From Verrucomicrobiales bacterium (lineage in GTDB: Bacteria > Verrucomicrobiota > Verrucomicrobiia > Verrucomicrobiales > V1-33), in NCBI GenBank assembly GCA_028293125.1, contig JAQGPJ010000103.1:124001-188000 (forward strand): a stretch of 64,000 nt of DNA, in the 5' to 3' direction. Positions 25,597 through 33,388 of this stretch are shown piece by piece (the stretch's first letter is position 1; each line of letters opens with the position of its first letter). The position numbers and the translations under genes are program-made. Below the pieces are notes generated by a model. The model worked only from the letters and a program-made list of their open reading frames with translations, did not search any database and had not been told where the DNA came from.

Positions 25597-26749
25597 TTAC
25601 CCCAAGTCGTCGTCCCCGCTGCTGTCCGCGGTGCGGCCCCGCAGCTTGGCCTCGATGAAGGGATCGATATCGCCATCCATCACCGAGGACACCGAGCCTG
25701 TGCTTTGTCCGGTGCGGTGGTCCTTCACAAGCTGATAGGGTTGGAAAACGTAGGAGCGGATCTGGCTGCCCCAGGCAATTTCCCCTTTCTCGCTGTAATA
25801 ACGATCGCTGTCGGCGCGCTTTTTGTCCTGCTGCATCTGGTACAGCTTGGCGCGCAGCATGCTTAGGGCCATCTCCTGATTCTTTCCCTGGGAGCGGGCG
25901 ACCTGGGAGGCTACGATGATGCCAGTAGGGATGTGCGTCAGACGCACGGCGGTCTCCACCTTGTTGACGTTCTGGCCGCCCTTGCCGCCGGAGCGGTAGG
26001 TGTCGCGCTTCAGGTCAACATCGCGGATTTCGATCTCCCCGTCATCCTCGACCTCCGGCACCACGTCCACGCTGCAGAAGGAGGTGTGCCGGCGGCTTTG
26101 GGAATCGAACGGGGAAATGCGCACCAGCCGGTGCACCCCGCGCTCGTTCTGAAGATAACCGTAGGCGAACTGTCCTGTCACCTTCATGGTTACGGAGCGG
26201 TAGCCGGCCCCTTCCCCCTCGGTAAAGTCCATCAGTTCCACCTCCATGCCCTTGCGCTCCGCCCAGCGGGCAAACATGCGGTAAAGCATTTCCGCCCAGT
26301 CCTGGGACTCGGTGCCGCCGGCTCCGGCGTGGATGTTGAGGAAGGCGTTGGAGGAGTCCTGGGAGCCGGCCATCAGGGTGACCAGCTCAAACTCGGACAG
26401 CTCCCTCTCCAGTTCGTGAAATTCCGAGCGTGCCTCGAGTCTGAGCGCGGGATCGTCATCCTCGCGGGCCATCTCCAGCAGAACATCAAAATCCGCCAGC
26501 CGGGTGGCTAGTTTTTTGAAGGTCTCCAGCTTCCGCTGGACCTTGGTGCGTTCGGAAAGCACGGCGTCCTTGGCCACGTGTCCCTGCTCCCAGAATCCCG
26601 GGACCGTCATTTTCGCCTCCAGTTCCGCTGAGCGGGATTCAAGGGCGGGCAGGTCAAAGATACCTCCGGAGTTCGCTCAGCCTGCTTTTCAGCAGGGCCG
26701 GGTCGAACGCCTGGAGGTCGATCGCTAAGGCTTTGTTGGTGGAGTCCAT
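25597..26749 (-). CDS. prfB: Peptide chain release factor 2, with programmed +1 frameshift
   Basis: RF2 recognises UGA and UAA stop codons and releases the finished peptide. The product is 383 residues, made by joining a 31-codon zero-frame leader (ATG at 26749, [13 protein letters not shown]...) to the +1 frame at an in-frame TGA. The second frame continues [16 protein letters not shown] and contains the SPF anticodon-mimic tripeptide (RISPFDSQ) and the catalytic GGQ ([11 protein letters not shown]). The slip site CTT TGA C is preceded at 3 nt by GGAGG, as in E. coli prfB. Naive frame calling would start this gene at 26610 and lose the N-terminus. High RF2 terminates at the TGA and lowers its own synthesis, so the gene is autoregulated. 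Confidence 0.96.
26654..26667 (-). promoter_or_regulatory. prfB: prfB programmed +1 frameshift site
   Basis: On the minus strand the sequence is GGAGG-TAT-CTT-TGA-C. The internal Shine-Dalgarno GGAGG (26663-26667) is 3 nt before the slippery CTT, and TGA is codon 32. Spacing and slip codon equal the classical RF2 cassette; it slips CTT to TTT, giving Asp (GAC) as the next residue. Confidence 0.95.
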
Positions 26750-27467
26750 CGGGAACGTGAATTATACACCTGATTCCCGGGGCGCAAGGCGGATTCGTTT
26801 TCCATTCCGGAAAAGGGTGGTTTTAAGTTTCAAGCCGAACGGGGATGGCGGGAGAGTGTCCCAAGTGAAGGGAGTGGCGACCAAACCTGTCCCTCTTTGA
26901 AAACCTGCGGACATCTCACAAGCGAAGTGGGAGCACGGATTGAAAACAGAGCCAGTCGGTGAGGCTGGTGGGGTCAGGCAAGTTTCAGGGTCGACCTCAA
27001 GACCGTCCCCATTTAAGCAATTCAGAATGAACGAATTAAGAGGAAATTTCCCGGGCGGGGCCAGTTTTTCGGGCACTCAGGCGCTATACAGGAAGAATAT
27101 ATTTCTTTTTTTTAAATATTTTTCCATAGAAGAAAGGGGCTAACCGGCCCCATCCGGCCTCATCCAAGTTAATCCATTGAAATCTAACTCATTACGTGGG
27201 TCCAACCCCTGCCGGAAAGTCGACCCCATCCGGCCCCATCCGTTGGGACGCGGGCAGGAGTCACCCCGTCATCAGTGGCGACGGATCCGGCAGGGGCACG
27301 CCGGGGGGCGGTGACCACAGCGCCCTCATTTTCCCTGAAACCGCTGGCACTCAACGGCTGAGGGGTGGTGCTGAATTCAGGGTGAAGCGGGGTTCCGGCC
27401 CGATGCCTGCGGCGGCTCCGCGCCGCACGGATGGCAACTGCTGGTTCCGCATGCCCATCCTTTCCAC
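26750..27467. other. Gene-poor intergenic region with short repeats
   Basis: About 718 bp upstream of prfB hold no gene I can support. Notable are two copies of a 20-bp C-rich word (GGCCCCATCCGGCCTCATCC at 27146 and GACCCCATCCGGCCCCATCC at 27222), a very A/T-rich imperfect hairpin (27090-27124, GGAAGAATATATTT / AAATATTTTTCC), and GGGTCGACCT near 26989 facing a related AGTCGACCCC near 27219. Short frames here have no homologue I recognise. The look is that of a decayed mobile element or a repeat island. Confidence 0.45.
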
Positions 27468-28220
27468 TCAGGGCTTCTTCAACTCCAAAGTCGATTCCCC
27501 GATCACTTTTTTGCCGCCGGGCTCATAGCGGGTGACATCCATGGACTTGAGCATGGTGGAGCCGTTGACCTTCATACCGGCGGTGACGGCGCATTCCTTG
27601 ATGGGCTTGCCCTCCCAGTCATAGCACACCACCTTCAGCAGCGCGCCGCTCTCCTTTTCAGCGTAGATCCGAACCAGACCGTAGTCCCCGATTTTCCGGG
27701 GCGAGTAGAGATCCACGACATAACACTTCCGGGTTTTGACCGTCTCCTCGAGCGGCTGCTTGATGCGCCGCGGCCAGTAGAGGTATCGGGAGGTGATGTC
27801 GTCATAGGTTAGGTCCGTTCCCCGGATGCTCTCGCTGTAGCGCTTGTCCGGCACCGGCACCAGCTTGCGGGATCCTGGCGTAGTCTCCGTCAGCTGCGAT
27901 CCTTTTTCGTTGATATTCAGGCTGATGGTCTGCGGGGGATTGGTGAACTGGAAGCTGATCAGGTCGGCCTTCAGAGTCAGGGTGAAGGGAACGGTTTTGC
28001 TGTCCTTGGTCAGTTCCCCCTGGAGCACGGCATCGCGCAGCGCCCGGCTTTCCTGCACCTTTTTGATGATCTGGTCCGCCGTGATTTCTCCGGACACCGC
28101 CTGCGGAGTCTCCTGGGCCCGGACCACCGTGGCCATTGGTGCGGGCATCACCGTGAGACCGCAGGCCAGCAGCACGGCGGGCACGGAACGGGCGGCGGGC
28201 GGAAGGGTGGCTGTTCTCAT
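27468..28220 (-). CDS. LolA-like outer membrane lipoprotein-sorting protein
   Basis: A 250-residue exported protein with a long signal peptide (MRTATLPPAARSVPAVLLAC..., cleavage probably near VVRAQ at residue 36). The mature domain resembles the LolA/LolB-like beta-sheet family (COG2834-type proteins): ESRALRDAVLQGEL, the central RGTDLTYDDITSRYLYWP and the hydrophobic ending KSMDVTRYEPGGKKVIGESTLEL. Such proteins carry lipids or lipoproteins across the periplasm, and this branch often occurs beside RND or ABC exporters, which are absent here. The start at 28220 is the only one directly ahead of the signal peptide. Function beyond lipid binding is not shown. Confidence 0.75.
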   Translation of the reverse strand: MRTATLPPAARSVPAVLLACGLTVMPAPMATVVRAQETPQAVSGEITADQIIKKVQESRALRDAVLQGELTKDSKTVPFTLTLKADLISFQFTNPPQTISLNINEKGSQLTETTPGSRKLVPVPDKRYSESIRGTDLTYDDITSRYLYWPRRIKQPLEETVKTRKCYVVDLYSPRKIGDYGLVRIYAEKESGALLKVVCYDWEGKPIKECAVTAGMKVNGSTMLKSMDVTRYEPGGKKVIGESTLELKKP

Positions 28221-28466
28221 GGTGCGGGGATTCAGGGGGAGATGAAGTGCGGAATCAATCAGTGGCGGAATTCTCCGACTGCAAGTGTTAAAAAACCTGC
28301 ACAAACTACGGTTCGGAAAATGGAAAGTCAAGGTGTCCTGTCCTTGCCGGATTTAAGACGGTCCTGAGCCGGGTTTTCTTCAATGGCACCGCCGGCAGTC
28401 CGGACAGAAGCACAATCCGCCTCTGTCGGGACAGCGTCCAATGGCGGACAACAACTCCCGCCGGGC

Positions 28467-30179
28467 TTACGCCTGCATACCGGTCACCAGCCGGACCATG
28501 GCGTCAAAGCACTCCAGCGTGTAGGGCTTGGGCAGAAAACCCGCAAAGCCGAGTGCGCGGAAACACTCAGCATCCCCGTGCTGCCCGCTGGTCGCCACCA
28601 CGCGGGCCTCGGGATGCATGCGCCGTATGAAATCGAAAACCTCAAAGCCATTCCGGCCGCAGCGGAGGTTCAAATCCAGAAGCGTCAGGCCAAAAGGATT
28701 CTGGGCGTGCAGACGGTTTTTGTAAAACTGCAGCGCCTCATCACTGGTGGCCGCGGTGACAACATCAAATCCCCGGCTGCGGGCGATCTGGGCCAGCACC
28801 CGGAGCATTCCCTTTTCATCATCCACCACCAGCAGGGAGAGCGGCGGGCAGCCCACCGTTTTGGGCGTGCCCGGCTGCAGGGTGCCAGCCTCCATGGACT
28901 GGGCAGGCACCGGCTCCGCAGCCGGCATCCCCGGGAAATCCATGCAGGAACCGGCCTGAGGTTCAAATCCGGGCCTGGCCGCCCCCGCCCCAGCCTCCTG
29001 ACAGGGCAGATAAAGGATAAACTCCGTGCCCACGAGCACCCGGCTGCGCACCATGATCTCGCCCCCGTGTTCACGGATGATTTTATAGCAAATACACAGT
29101 CCGCAGCCGTTGCCCTCCGGCTTGGTGGTGAAGTGGCTGTGGAAAAGATGCCGGCGGTGCTCCTCCGGAATGCCCGGACCCCAGTCGCGCACGCTGATCT
29201 GGATGTAGGGTCCCGGCGGCAGGGCCACGGAACCGCCCTCATTCACCTGAAAATTCACGGCGCGGACGCGCAGCTGTCCACCGTCCGGCATGGCCTGGCA
29301 GGCATTGCGGATGAGGTTGATCATCACCTGTTCCAGCTGGCTTTCATTCCCATGCACACTCCCCAGGTTCGGATCCGCCACCAGTTTGGCGCGGATATTC
29401 TGCGAAGAAGTCGCCAAGCGCATGACACGGCCCAGCAGACTGACGGGTGAAAAGAGGGTGTGGACCACGGGCCGGGGCCGGAAGCAGTCCAGAAAATCCT
29501 TGGCCAGAGCCGAGGCCCGCCGGATGGATGCCAGCGCCTCGCCCAGCCCTTCAAAAAGATCCCCCTGGGGAGGCATGGCCCGCAGGGCCAGCTGGACGGG
29601 GAGGAGAATCGTGGCCAGCGCGTTGTTGAATTCATGAGCCACATGCCGGGCGGTTTCCCGCACATTCTCAATCATTCCGTCCTGGGTGCCCGCCATTTCC
29701 GCAGGGGCATGGGCATTGGGCCCAACAGGAACAGCCGTCTCCACGCCGCCAGCCGCCGGGTCACGCTCCGCGGGGGCCGCGGAGAAAGTCAGAATGACAC
29801 TGAGAATCTCCCCGGTCTGCTTTTCATGGGCCGCCTGAGCCAAGGCATTCATGAGCGGTGCCCCGGCAGTCCGGAACTGCATCGGACAGGAGGACGGCTG
29901 ACCCTGAAAAGCGGTTTTAAGCGCTTTCTGCACCTCCTGCCACGACTCCGGCGTCAGCAGGGCCTGCAGGGAGGTTTTGGCCAGTTCCGGCAATGGAATT
30001 CCCGTCCATCCGAGGGCGGCGGCGTTTCCCCAGACCATGACAGGTCCTTGAATGGCCCCAATCCCGGACTGAAGAATCAGCACCCCGTCCGACACCTGAT
30101 CAAGTGCCCGGCGGAAATGATAATTGACAGCCCGCGTGAGGTCAGCCGGCGGAGCATGATGGACGACGGGCGCGGACAA
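28467..30179 (-). CDS. Hybrid histidine kinase with C-terminal receiver
   Basis: A 570-residue soluble sensor kinase without membrane helices. The N-terminal 150 residues look like a weak PAS module (ALDQVSDGVLILQSG...WGNAAALGW). The phospho-acceptor is H182 in RHVAHEFNNALATI, the HEFNN form typical of NtrB-like kinases. The ATPase domain shows the N box (NLIRNACQAMPDGG), G1 (DWGPGIPEEH) and G2 (EGNGCGLCICYKI). A Pro/Ala-rich linker leads to a receiver domain (about 450-570) with VVDDEKG, the acceptor D502 in LLDLNLR, ATSG and LPKPY. No output domain or adjacent regulator is found, so the phosphate is probably passed to a protein encoded elsewhere. A near-palindrome at 30287 lies about 110 bp upstream. 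Confidence 0.9.
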   Translation of the reverse strand: MSAPVVHHAPPADLTRAVNYHFRRALDQVSDGVLILQSGIGAIQGPVMVWGNAAALGWTGIPLPELAKTSLQALLTPESWQEVQKALKTAFQGQPSSCPMQFRTAGAPLMNALAQAAHEKQTGEILSVILTFSAAPAERDPAAGGVETAVPVGPNAHAPAEMAGTQDGMIENVRETARHVAHEFNNALATILLPVQLALRAMPPQGDLFEGLGEALASIRRASALAKDFLDCFRPRPVVHTLFSPVSLLGRVMRLATSSQNIRAKLVADPNLGSVHGNESQLEQVMINLIRNACQAMPDGGQLRVRAVNFQVNEGGSVALPPGPYIQISVRDWGPGIPEEHRRHLFHSHFTTKPEGNGCGLCICYKIIREHGGEIMVRSRVLVGTEFILYLPCQEAGAGAARPGFEPQAGSCMDFPGMPAAEPVPAQSMEAGTLQPGTPKTVGCPPLSLLVVDDEKGMLRVLAQIARSRGFDVVTAATSDEALQFYKNRLHAQNPFGLTLLDLNLRCGRNGFEVFDFIRRMHPEARVVATSGQHGDAECFRALGFAGFLPKPYTLECFDAMVRLVTGMQA

Positions 30180-30216
30180 AGGTGAAAAAGATGTAAAAGC
30201 CTGAGGGGGGCTGGCC

Positions 30217-30226
30217 CACTATAGTG
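30217..30226. repeat. Short palindrome upstream of the hybrid kinase
   Basis: CACTATAGTG is a perfect 10-bp palindrome about 40 bp upstream of the kinase start. It could be an operator or a promoter element; nothing else supports it. Confidence 0.3.
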
Positions 30227-30286
30227 CAATGTCCCGCTCCTACAAATGGTAGGTAGAGAAAAAGATGATGAGCCCATAAGGGATTA

Positions 30287-30306
30287 TAATTTCCATATGG
30301 AGATTA
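30287..30306. promoter_or_regulatory. Near-perfect 20-bp palindrome, operator candidate
   Basis: TAATTTCCAT|ATGGAGATTA has one mismatch between its arms and lies in the gap between nuoC and the kinase gene, about 110 bp ahead of the kinase start. No regulator family is assigned. Confidence 0.4.
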
Positions 30307-30438
30307 CCATTTCATAACCACAGCCGTTTTCCATACTGTTCACCTGAACTAACTGTGAGGCAAAATTCCACCATGCCTTGCTGTTTGCACCAAATCAGCC
30401 ATCCACCGAAGGACCATTTCCGCAAAAAATCCCGGTTT

Positions 30439-31011
30439 TCAGGATTCGCCTTTGGCGCGCGGCTCTCCGGCAACGCGGTCCTGCGCTCCCGCGCTGGTCA
30501 CAAACGGTCCCCCCGCCAGCGGCGCGGTCCCGGTGAAGGCCACATCCGGGACCTCCGTAGGCTTGCCGGCCAAGGGGAAGTCCTTCCGCAGCGGGAAGTA
30601 GGGATAGCCGTCCCACATGAGGATGCGCCGGAGGTCCGGGTGCCCCGTGAAGGTGATGCCCATCATGTCGTAAATCTCGCGCTCATGCCAATCCGCCGTG
30701 GGCCAGAGATGGCTGACGGTGTCCACACGGACGTCATCCTCGGCCACGGACACTTTCACCCGCAGGTGGGATTTGCCCGTGAGGGAGTAAAGCTCGTACA
30801 CCACCTGATACCGGGGGTCCTCCCCCATGTTGTCCACGCTGCTGACATCCAGCAGTAGATCGTAGGCCAATTCCCCTTTGAGGTAGGACATCACGGGCAC
30901 CAGCGACTCCAAGGCCACCACCACAGTGGTTTCACGGCGGAACTCCGTGACGGAGATCACGGAGGAAGAGAACTTTTCCTGGAGAGCGAGAGCGGACTCG
31001 GCAGCGGTCAT
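30439..31011 (-). CDS. nuoC: NADH-quinone oxidoreductase subunit C
   Basis: A 190-residue peripheral-arm subunit of respiratory complex I (30-kDa subunit). It has the family signature TADWHEREIYDMMGITF followed by GHPDLRRILMWDGYPYFPLR, which contacts the quinone-site subunits NuoB and NuoD. The last 35 residues are a low-complexity Ala/Gly extension. It lies 96 bp downstream of nuoB on the same strand. In complete operons nuoD follows directly. Here the next gene is a histidine kinase, so the pair is split from the remaining subunits. It is not fused to NuoD. Confidence 0.92.
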   Translation of the reverse strand: MTAAESALALQEKFSSSVISVTEFRRETTVVVALESLVPVMSYLKGELAYDLLLDVSSVDNMGEDPRYQVVYELYSLTGKSHLRVKVSVAEDDVRVDTVSHLWPTADWHEREIYDMMGITFTGHPDLRRILMWDGYPYFPLRKDFPLAGKPTEVPDVAFTGTAPLAGGPFVTSAGAQDRVAGEPRAKGES

Positions 31012-31107
31012 GGACGGGGTGGGAATCGGGGATTGAACAGATGGATGCGGGCAGGCACCATACGGCGCGGTGCCGGTGCTTAGGGCGGCAGGCAGCGTGA
31101 CAGGAAC

Positions 31108-31638
31108 CTAGTCACGCAGGGAGGCAAAAAATTCTTTCTTTTGCTCCACCACCGATTTCTCCCCCTGAATTTTTCTCTGCAGGCGCATGAAGCCGTCGAT
31201 CAGCGCCTCCGGACGGGGAGGACAGCCGGAAATATAGACATCCACCGGGATCAGCCGGTCAATGCCCTGCAGCACCGCGTAGCTGCGGTACATCCCGCCG
31301 CTCGACGCGCAGGCCCCCATGGCGATGCACCATTTCGGCTCCGGCATCTGATCCCAGATGCGCTTCACCGCCAGCGCCATCTTGTAGGTCACGGTGCCGG
31401 CCACGATCATCACATCCGCTTGGCGGGGGGAAAAACGCATCACCTCCGCGCCGAAACGCGCGATATCAAACCGGCTGGAGGCCGTCGCCATGAGTTCGAT
31501 CGCGCAGCAGGCCAAACCCATGGGCATGGGCCAGAGGGAGTTTTTCCGCATCCAGTTGATGGCGGCATCCAACTGCGTGAAAATGATATTCCCCTCGATC
31601 TTCGAATCGTAGGCGGCATGGGCGGTCTCAATGGACAT
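31108..31638 (-). CDS. nuoB: NADH-quinone oxidoreductase subunit B
   Basis: A 176-residue subunit of complex I that holds iron-sulfur cluster N2, the last electron carrier before quinone. The four ligands are visible: adjacent cysteines in GLACCAIEL, one in [12 protein letters not shown], and one in SGCPPRPEA. The ATG at 31638 ([13 protein letters not shown]) is preferred because the upstream in-frame extension runs through a C-rich spacer and the palindrome at 31700. nuoC follows. nuoA, usually directly upstream, is absent; upstream lies a gene-poor stretch. A perfect Rex-type palindrome 62 bp upstream suggests control by the NADH/NAD+ ratio. Confidence 0.94.
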   Translation of the reverse strand: MSIETAHAAYDSKIEGNIIFTQLDAAINWMRKNSLWPMPMGLACCAIELMATASSRFDIARFGAEVMRFSPRQADVMIVAGTVTYKMALAVKRIWDQMPEPKWCIAMGACASSGGMYRSYAVLQGIDRLIPVDVYISGCPPRPEALIDGFMRLQRKIQGEKSVVEQKKEFFASLRD

Positions 31639-31699
31639 GGCGGAAAAAATTCGGCGGTGTCCTCGGAGCTTAGACCCCCACCCCCCCGCCGCAAGGGTA

Positions 31700-31717
31700 T
31701 TGTGAAATATTTCACAA
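31700..31717 (-). promoter_or_regulatory. Rex-type operator upstream of nuoB
   Basis: TTGTGAAATATTTCACAA is an 18-bp perfect palindrome centred about 70 bp before the nuoB start. It equals the known binding consensus of the redox repressor Rex (TTGTGAA-N4-TTCACAA), which leaves DNA when NADH rises and commonly controls NADH dehydrogenase, cytochrome bd and fermentation genes. The match and location are seen; binding is inferred. No rex gene is in the window. Confidence 0.8.
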
Positions 31718-32290
31718 GCATCTAAGGCACCGGCCCGGCACCCTGCCCTCTCCAGAATAAACTCGACCTCCACCATATCATAATGCCTCGTCACTATGTT
31801 CTGATCACCGGCACGGAATCCGGTGAGACACCATGGTGTCGGCGAAGCCCCCAACAGTTCCCGCGGGAACGCATGATCGTTGCATGAGCCCGATCAAATC
31901 GAGTTTCAGTGTTCCGGCGGGGTTGGCGCGGACTTGGCGGGAGGTCATGGACTGGACAGAGCATGGAGTAAGTCGGGCAACGGGCTTGCGGTGACGGATT
32001 CCGTGAGAGGGATCCGATGCCGACCGGGATAAACCACATGCAAATGGTTTTAATCCATGAACCACCAAGTCTTTCAGCAGGGAAAGAGCCAGCTCGGGAT
32101 TGGACAGCCGGGCAAGGTCCGACGGGGATTCGAGATCAAAACGATGCATCGGCTGGTCTCCAAAAGATTCCGCGTAGGACCGGGCCAATGGGGTCTTGCA
32201 CACCTGCCGGGGACCGGGAAGCGCCACTGCCGGGTAATCCTCCCGCCGTTCACGGATGGCATTCAGATTAGTCTGCGGGCAAGAATTATG

Positions 32291-32325
32291 ATTGAAAATT
32301 GAGCGATTGTCGTTCGATTTTCAAT
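32291..32325. repeat. Inverted repeat / hairpin
   Basis: ATTGAAAAT at 32291-32299 pairs perfectly with ATTTTCAAT at 32317-32325, and the inner seven bases pair partly (TGAGCGA / TCGTTCG). It sits alone in a gene-poor region and could be a terminator or a mobile-element terminal structure. Confidence 0.5.
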
Positions 32326-32550
32326 GAGAATTAAGTGCCGACTGTGCCCTCTGAATCCACACCAGGCAGTTTTCCCTCATCCGCTGAAGCATCGACCACA
32401 GGCATCACGCCATCTACGTGCAGGGCAGGTTGAAAAATACGGGCGGACTGGCATGGGAAGCCTGCATGCGGTAATTATGTTAAACGACAGGGATTATGAA
32501 CACTAAATAGCGCGAGCGGCTCCAGTTTCGCAACGTATTTCATGGATATT

Positions 32551-32987
32551 TCACCCACCATTTGCGGTCCGACGCAAGAGTGCGGCGCTTGTCTTTTGAA
32601 TCTCGACAAGCTTGGCTTCGAGGACGGCAATTCTATGCTCCATCGGGCCATCCTTCTTCCGCTGCTCTATGCCGTTGAACATGACGCGACGACTGAGCTC
32701 GGTGATCCGCTCGCCTAATTTCCCATTCAGATTCTTGAGCCTTTCCTCTATTCTGTCCTCCACTCTGCCTGCATTGGAGGAGGCCTCCAATCCCACGTAT
32801 GACGCTCTGGCAGCCTCCTGTCACTTTTCGGTTACCGCCTGGGATTCGGCCTCCATTTTATCCAACCGGGAAATCAAATCTTTCTGCCGCCAGATGAACC
32901 AGCCCGAGACGGACGTGGTCACGGCCAGCGCTAGCGCGCAGAAACCGCAAAAGAGGAGGATTTCGTGATCGTGAAGCTGTCATTCAT
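32551..32987 (-). pseudogene. Broken small membrane-anchored coiled-coil protein
   Basis: One frame reads HDHEILLFCGFCALALAVT...SGWFIWRQKDLISRL (one membrane helix with a start of a coiled coil), meets an in-frame TGA at 32821-32823, then continues without frame change as QEAARASYVGLEASSN, RVEDRIEERLKNLN and MEHRIAVLEAKLVEIQK, a long amphipathic coiled coil, to a stop at 32551. The upstream ATG at 32987 (MNDS) is in another frame by one base. So both a nonsense codon and a 5' frameshift separate the pieces; the coding character on each side of the TGA argues for a recently inactivated gene. A sequencing error or translation of only the downstream part from a GTG at 32796 are alternatives. Family not recognised. 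Confidence 0.6.
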
Positions 32988-33118
32988 CCGCCCATAATGT
33001 CCAGACGGCACCTACTGTCCAAGGTTTTGCGCATAGGTGGATGCCGTGCCGGAACATCACACTCCTCACACCTCTGTTTTTGCTGACCACTTAAACCCTT
33101 GGTTTTCAACTTTTTAGG

Positions 33119-33195
<77 letters not shown>

Positions 33196-33388
33196 TCGTG
33201 GCTTTTGAAAGCTGGCGGACTGTATTCATTGATGGGGCAGGCTCCGCTGTCAACCGGGGTGGTGGGAAAATTTCGCCTGGGCGGAAGCTTTGGCCTCTTT
33301 GTTCAGTTGCTTGAATAGCTGGGCGTCCTTTCGCTGAAATCTCCGCTCCGGTTGCCGGAGCCCGGTTTCCGGTTTTAGGCGTGGGGTT

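Larger units (their letters stand above)
31639..32550. other. Gene-poor segment upstream of nuoB
   Basis: About 900 bp hold no convincing gene. A minus-strand frame (31805-32227) contains the helix-like string SPSDLARLSNPELALSLLKD, then degenerates into Arg/Pro/Ser-rich sequence, which suggests a decayed gene I cannot identify. The segment also contains the operator palindrome at 31700 and the hairpin at 32291. Confidence 0.45.

Noticed and set aside
26762-27076. A 104-codon minus-strand frame upstream of prfB
   Set aside because: Irregular composition, no family, and it lies in a repeat-like island; not enough support for a gene.
27196-27528. A 110-codon plus-strand frame
   Set aside because: It overlaps the end of the LolA-like gene and consists of Gly/Pro/Arg low complexity.
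31805-32227. A minus-strand frame of 140 codons with an SPSDLARLSNPELALSLLKD segment
   Set aside because: One helix-like stretch, then disordered Arg/Ser/Pro sequence; I could not place it in a transposase or other family, so it is only mentioned as decayed sequence.
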